DNA of 7,522 nucleotides from Actinomycetota bacterium (GTDB taxonomy: Bacteria; Actinomycetota; Acidimicrobiia; Acidimicrobiales; JAMCPL01). The number at the start of each line of letters is the position of its first letter. Position 1 is the first letter of the stretch. A program made the position numbers and the translations under genes. This document shows positions 6,395-7,522 of the stretch, piece after piece. The notes under the pieces are model-generated. The model was given only the letters and a program-made list of their open reading frames with translations. It searched no databases and was not told the origin of the DNA. The stretch covers positions 1 to 7,522 of the forward strand of contig JAMCPC010000107.1 of the NCBI GenBank assembly GCA_023379725.1, in the 5' to 3' direction.

Positions 6395-7453
6395 TTAGAA
6401 GCGCAAATCCTTCATGGATATAATTGCTTCCTCGACAAACCTGCTGGTCAGTTCATCTTCTGACTCATGGGTTGCAACCAGTGGTGTGATTGAGGCGTAT
6501 CCTTGAGAGATGAGCATTACATCGGAGAGCGACTTACTGGATTGCATGGTCAAATTGTTGTCGCCTGCAGAATCCAATTGTACCGATAGCCCCAGTCCTG
6601 CTGCTTTGTCTGGAGGATCGGCTTTTATCTGCTGAAAATCTAGCACTACAGATCCCGAGGAATGGTGGCGCAGATGATCAGGTAGTGAGACCGGAAAAGG
6701 TATATCGGTAGATGTTATCGACAGTTTTGGAAGAGTGCCTGCCGAGTCTGCCCCTAGCGAGGCAGGAGAGTCAGAGTGCTTGGAGGCATCTTCTAATTGT
6801 TTGGAATAAGCTTGGTTACCGGCAGGTGGGCCAGTGGTTGCAGAGGCACCAGGTATATGATTCGCAGAGGCTGATTGTATAAGCCCGCTTCTACCTATAG
6901 TTCCCCAGGCAATTCCCTTCAACTCGTCCAGTGGTACATTGGGCGTATTAAGATTCAGTACTGTACCGCGAGGTGCTCCCATTATTTTGCTGATTAGGTA
7001 TTCGGTAATTGTCGATGGGGTCTCCCAAGGGATTGGATCAGACCCGTATTTTATCGATGCGGCTATTGCGCTTATATGAAAATGCGCGGCAGTCAAAGCT
7101 GCTCCAACTGTTCCGGAATGAAGTATGGCTCGACCGGTGTTAGCTCCGTGGTTTATTCCAGACAGTACCAAATCTGGCATAGGGCCAAATGCGCCGAGGC
7201 AGCACAGCATGACTGACAGTGCAGGAGATGCGTCCAATCCATAAGCGGGCACATCGTCCAGCCCCGTAAGCTCAAATTTAGTGAAGTCGACATTGGTACG
7301 TTCATAGACTGGCCCTACTGCTGCCGAAGAACCACTGTGGTCGTATAGCGGTGCAGCAATGGTTACCTGATGCCCAGTTTTCGCTGCCATGGTTGCCAAT
7401 GCAGCAATTCCCGGGGCCATTATACCATCATCGTTCGTTATCAGTATACGCAA
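6395..7453 (-). CDS. surE: SurE-family 5'/3'-nucleotidase with a long internal insertion
   Basis: A protein of 352 residues, against about 250-270 for usual SurE. The catalytic core is intact: MRILITNDDG with metal-binding D8 and D9, DHSGSS (38-43) supplying the conserved serine S40, and LVLSGINHGANTG (95-107) with metal-ligand N101. NLNTPNVP (167-174) and the C-terminal GYASITPL (318-325) also match. SurE enzymes are cytoplasmic, metal-dependent phosphatases acting on nucleoside monophosphates and sometimes polyphosphate. Between about 191 and 312 the normal segment is replaced or expanded by a Ser/Ala/Gly/Pro-rich stretch that looks disordered, followed by an unfamiliar 50-60 residues. Start: TTG at 7453, supported by AAGGAG seven bases upstream and by the family's N terminus beginning exactly there. 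It lies upstream of, and parallel to, the Rpf gene, 291 bp apart. Family is secure; altered specificity is possible. Confidence 0.9.
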   Translation of the reverse strand: MRILITNDDGIMAPGIAALATMAAKTGHQVTIAAPLYDHSGSSAAVGPVYERTNVDFTKFELTGLDDVPAYGLDASPALSVMLCCLGAFGPMPDLVLSGINHGANTGRAILHSGTVGAALTAAHFHISAIAASIKYGSDPIPWETPSTITEYLISKIMGAPRGTVLNLNTPNVPLDELKGIAWGTIGRSGLIQSASANHIPGASATTGPPAGNQAYSKQLEDASKHSDSPASLGADSAGTLPKLSITSTDIPFPVSLPDHLRHHSSGSVVLDFQQIKADPPDKAAGLGLSVQLDSAGDNNLTMQSSKSLSDVMLISQGYASITPLVATHESEDELTSRFVEEAIISMKDLRF

Positions 7454-7460
7454 TATAACT

Positions 7461-7466
7461 CTCCTT
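7461..7466 (-). promoter_or_regulatory. Ribosome binding site supporting the TTG start of the SurE-like gene
   Basis: AAGGAG on the minus strand, seven bases before TTG 7453. It justifies a rare TTG start. Confidence 0.8.
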
Positions 7467-7505
7467 AATAGGTATACTACAACTGTTACGGCTGAGGTAG
7501 TTCAA

Positions 7506-7519
7506 CACTGGATACAGTG
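7506..7519. promoter_or_regulatory. Small dyad upstream of the SurE-like gene
   Basis: cactg-gata-cagtg, a 5-bp inverted repeat about 50 bp upstream of TTG 7453, at the window edge. It could be an operator or part of a hairpin from the next gene; the length is short enough to be chance. Confidence 0.2.
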
Positions 7520-7522
7520 GTG

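Overview
The window looks like a chromosomal segment of an actinomycete-type bacterium. The best clue is the protein at 5366-6103 (minus): a secreted, proline-rich protein ending in a resuscitation-promoting-factor (Rpf) transglycosylase-like domain, a family typical of Actinomycetota. The wording of that domain (YYGAYQFSLSTW...GWGQWP.CS..LGL) and the moderate G+C suggest an Acidimicrobiia-like lineage, but this is an inference from memory.

Layout. Positions 1-85 hold nothing I can support. Positions 86-798 (minus) carry a coiled-coil/PD-(D/E)XK-like nuclease-family gene, broken by a one-base deletion in the first of four 42-bp tandem repeats. Positions 799-970 are an intergenic stretch with a 15-position inverted repeat (848-862/960-974). 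It runs into a strong hairpin (969-1008) followed by T6, which overlaps the 3' end of the next gene. Positions 971-3172 (minus) encode a large fusion: a GT4 glycosyltransferase, a linker, a coiled coil and a SAM methyltransferase resembling O-antigen chain-terminating enzymes. Positions 3289-4173 (minus) encode an FkbM-family methyltransferase with a C-terminal coiled coil. Across a short A+T-rich divergent promoter region, 4293-5321 (plus) encodes a sulfotransferase-like protein. It converges on the Rpf gene. A gene-free 291-bp leader (6104-6394) with a 15-bp palindrome separates the Rpf gene from 6395-7453 (minus), a SurE-type nucleotidase with an unusual insertion.

Themes. The centre (971-5321) reads as a small surface-glycan decoration cluster: sugar transfer, two methylations and a probable sulfation. 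The right end (5366-7453) pairs a wall hydrolase linked to resuscitation with a survival-protein family phosphatase. No tRNA, rRNA, CRISPR array or transposase gene was seen. The least explained feature is the nested inverted-repeat/terminator structure at 848-1017, whose G:T pairs suit a plus-strand RNA.
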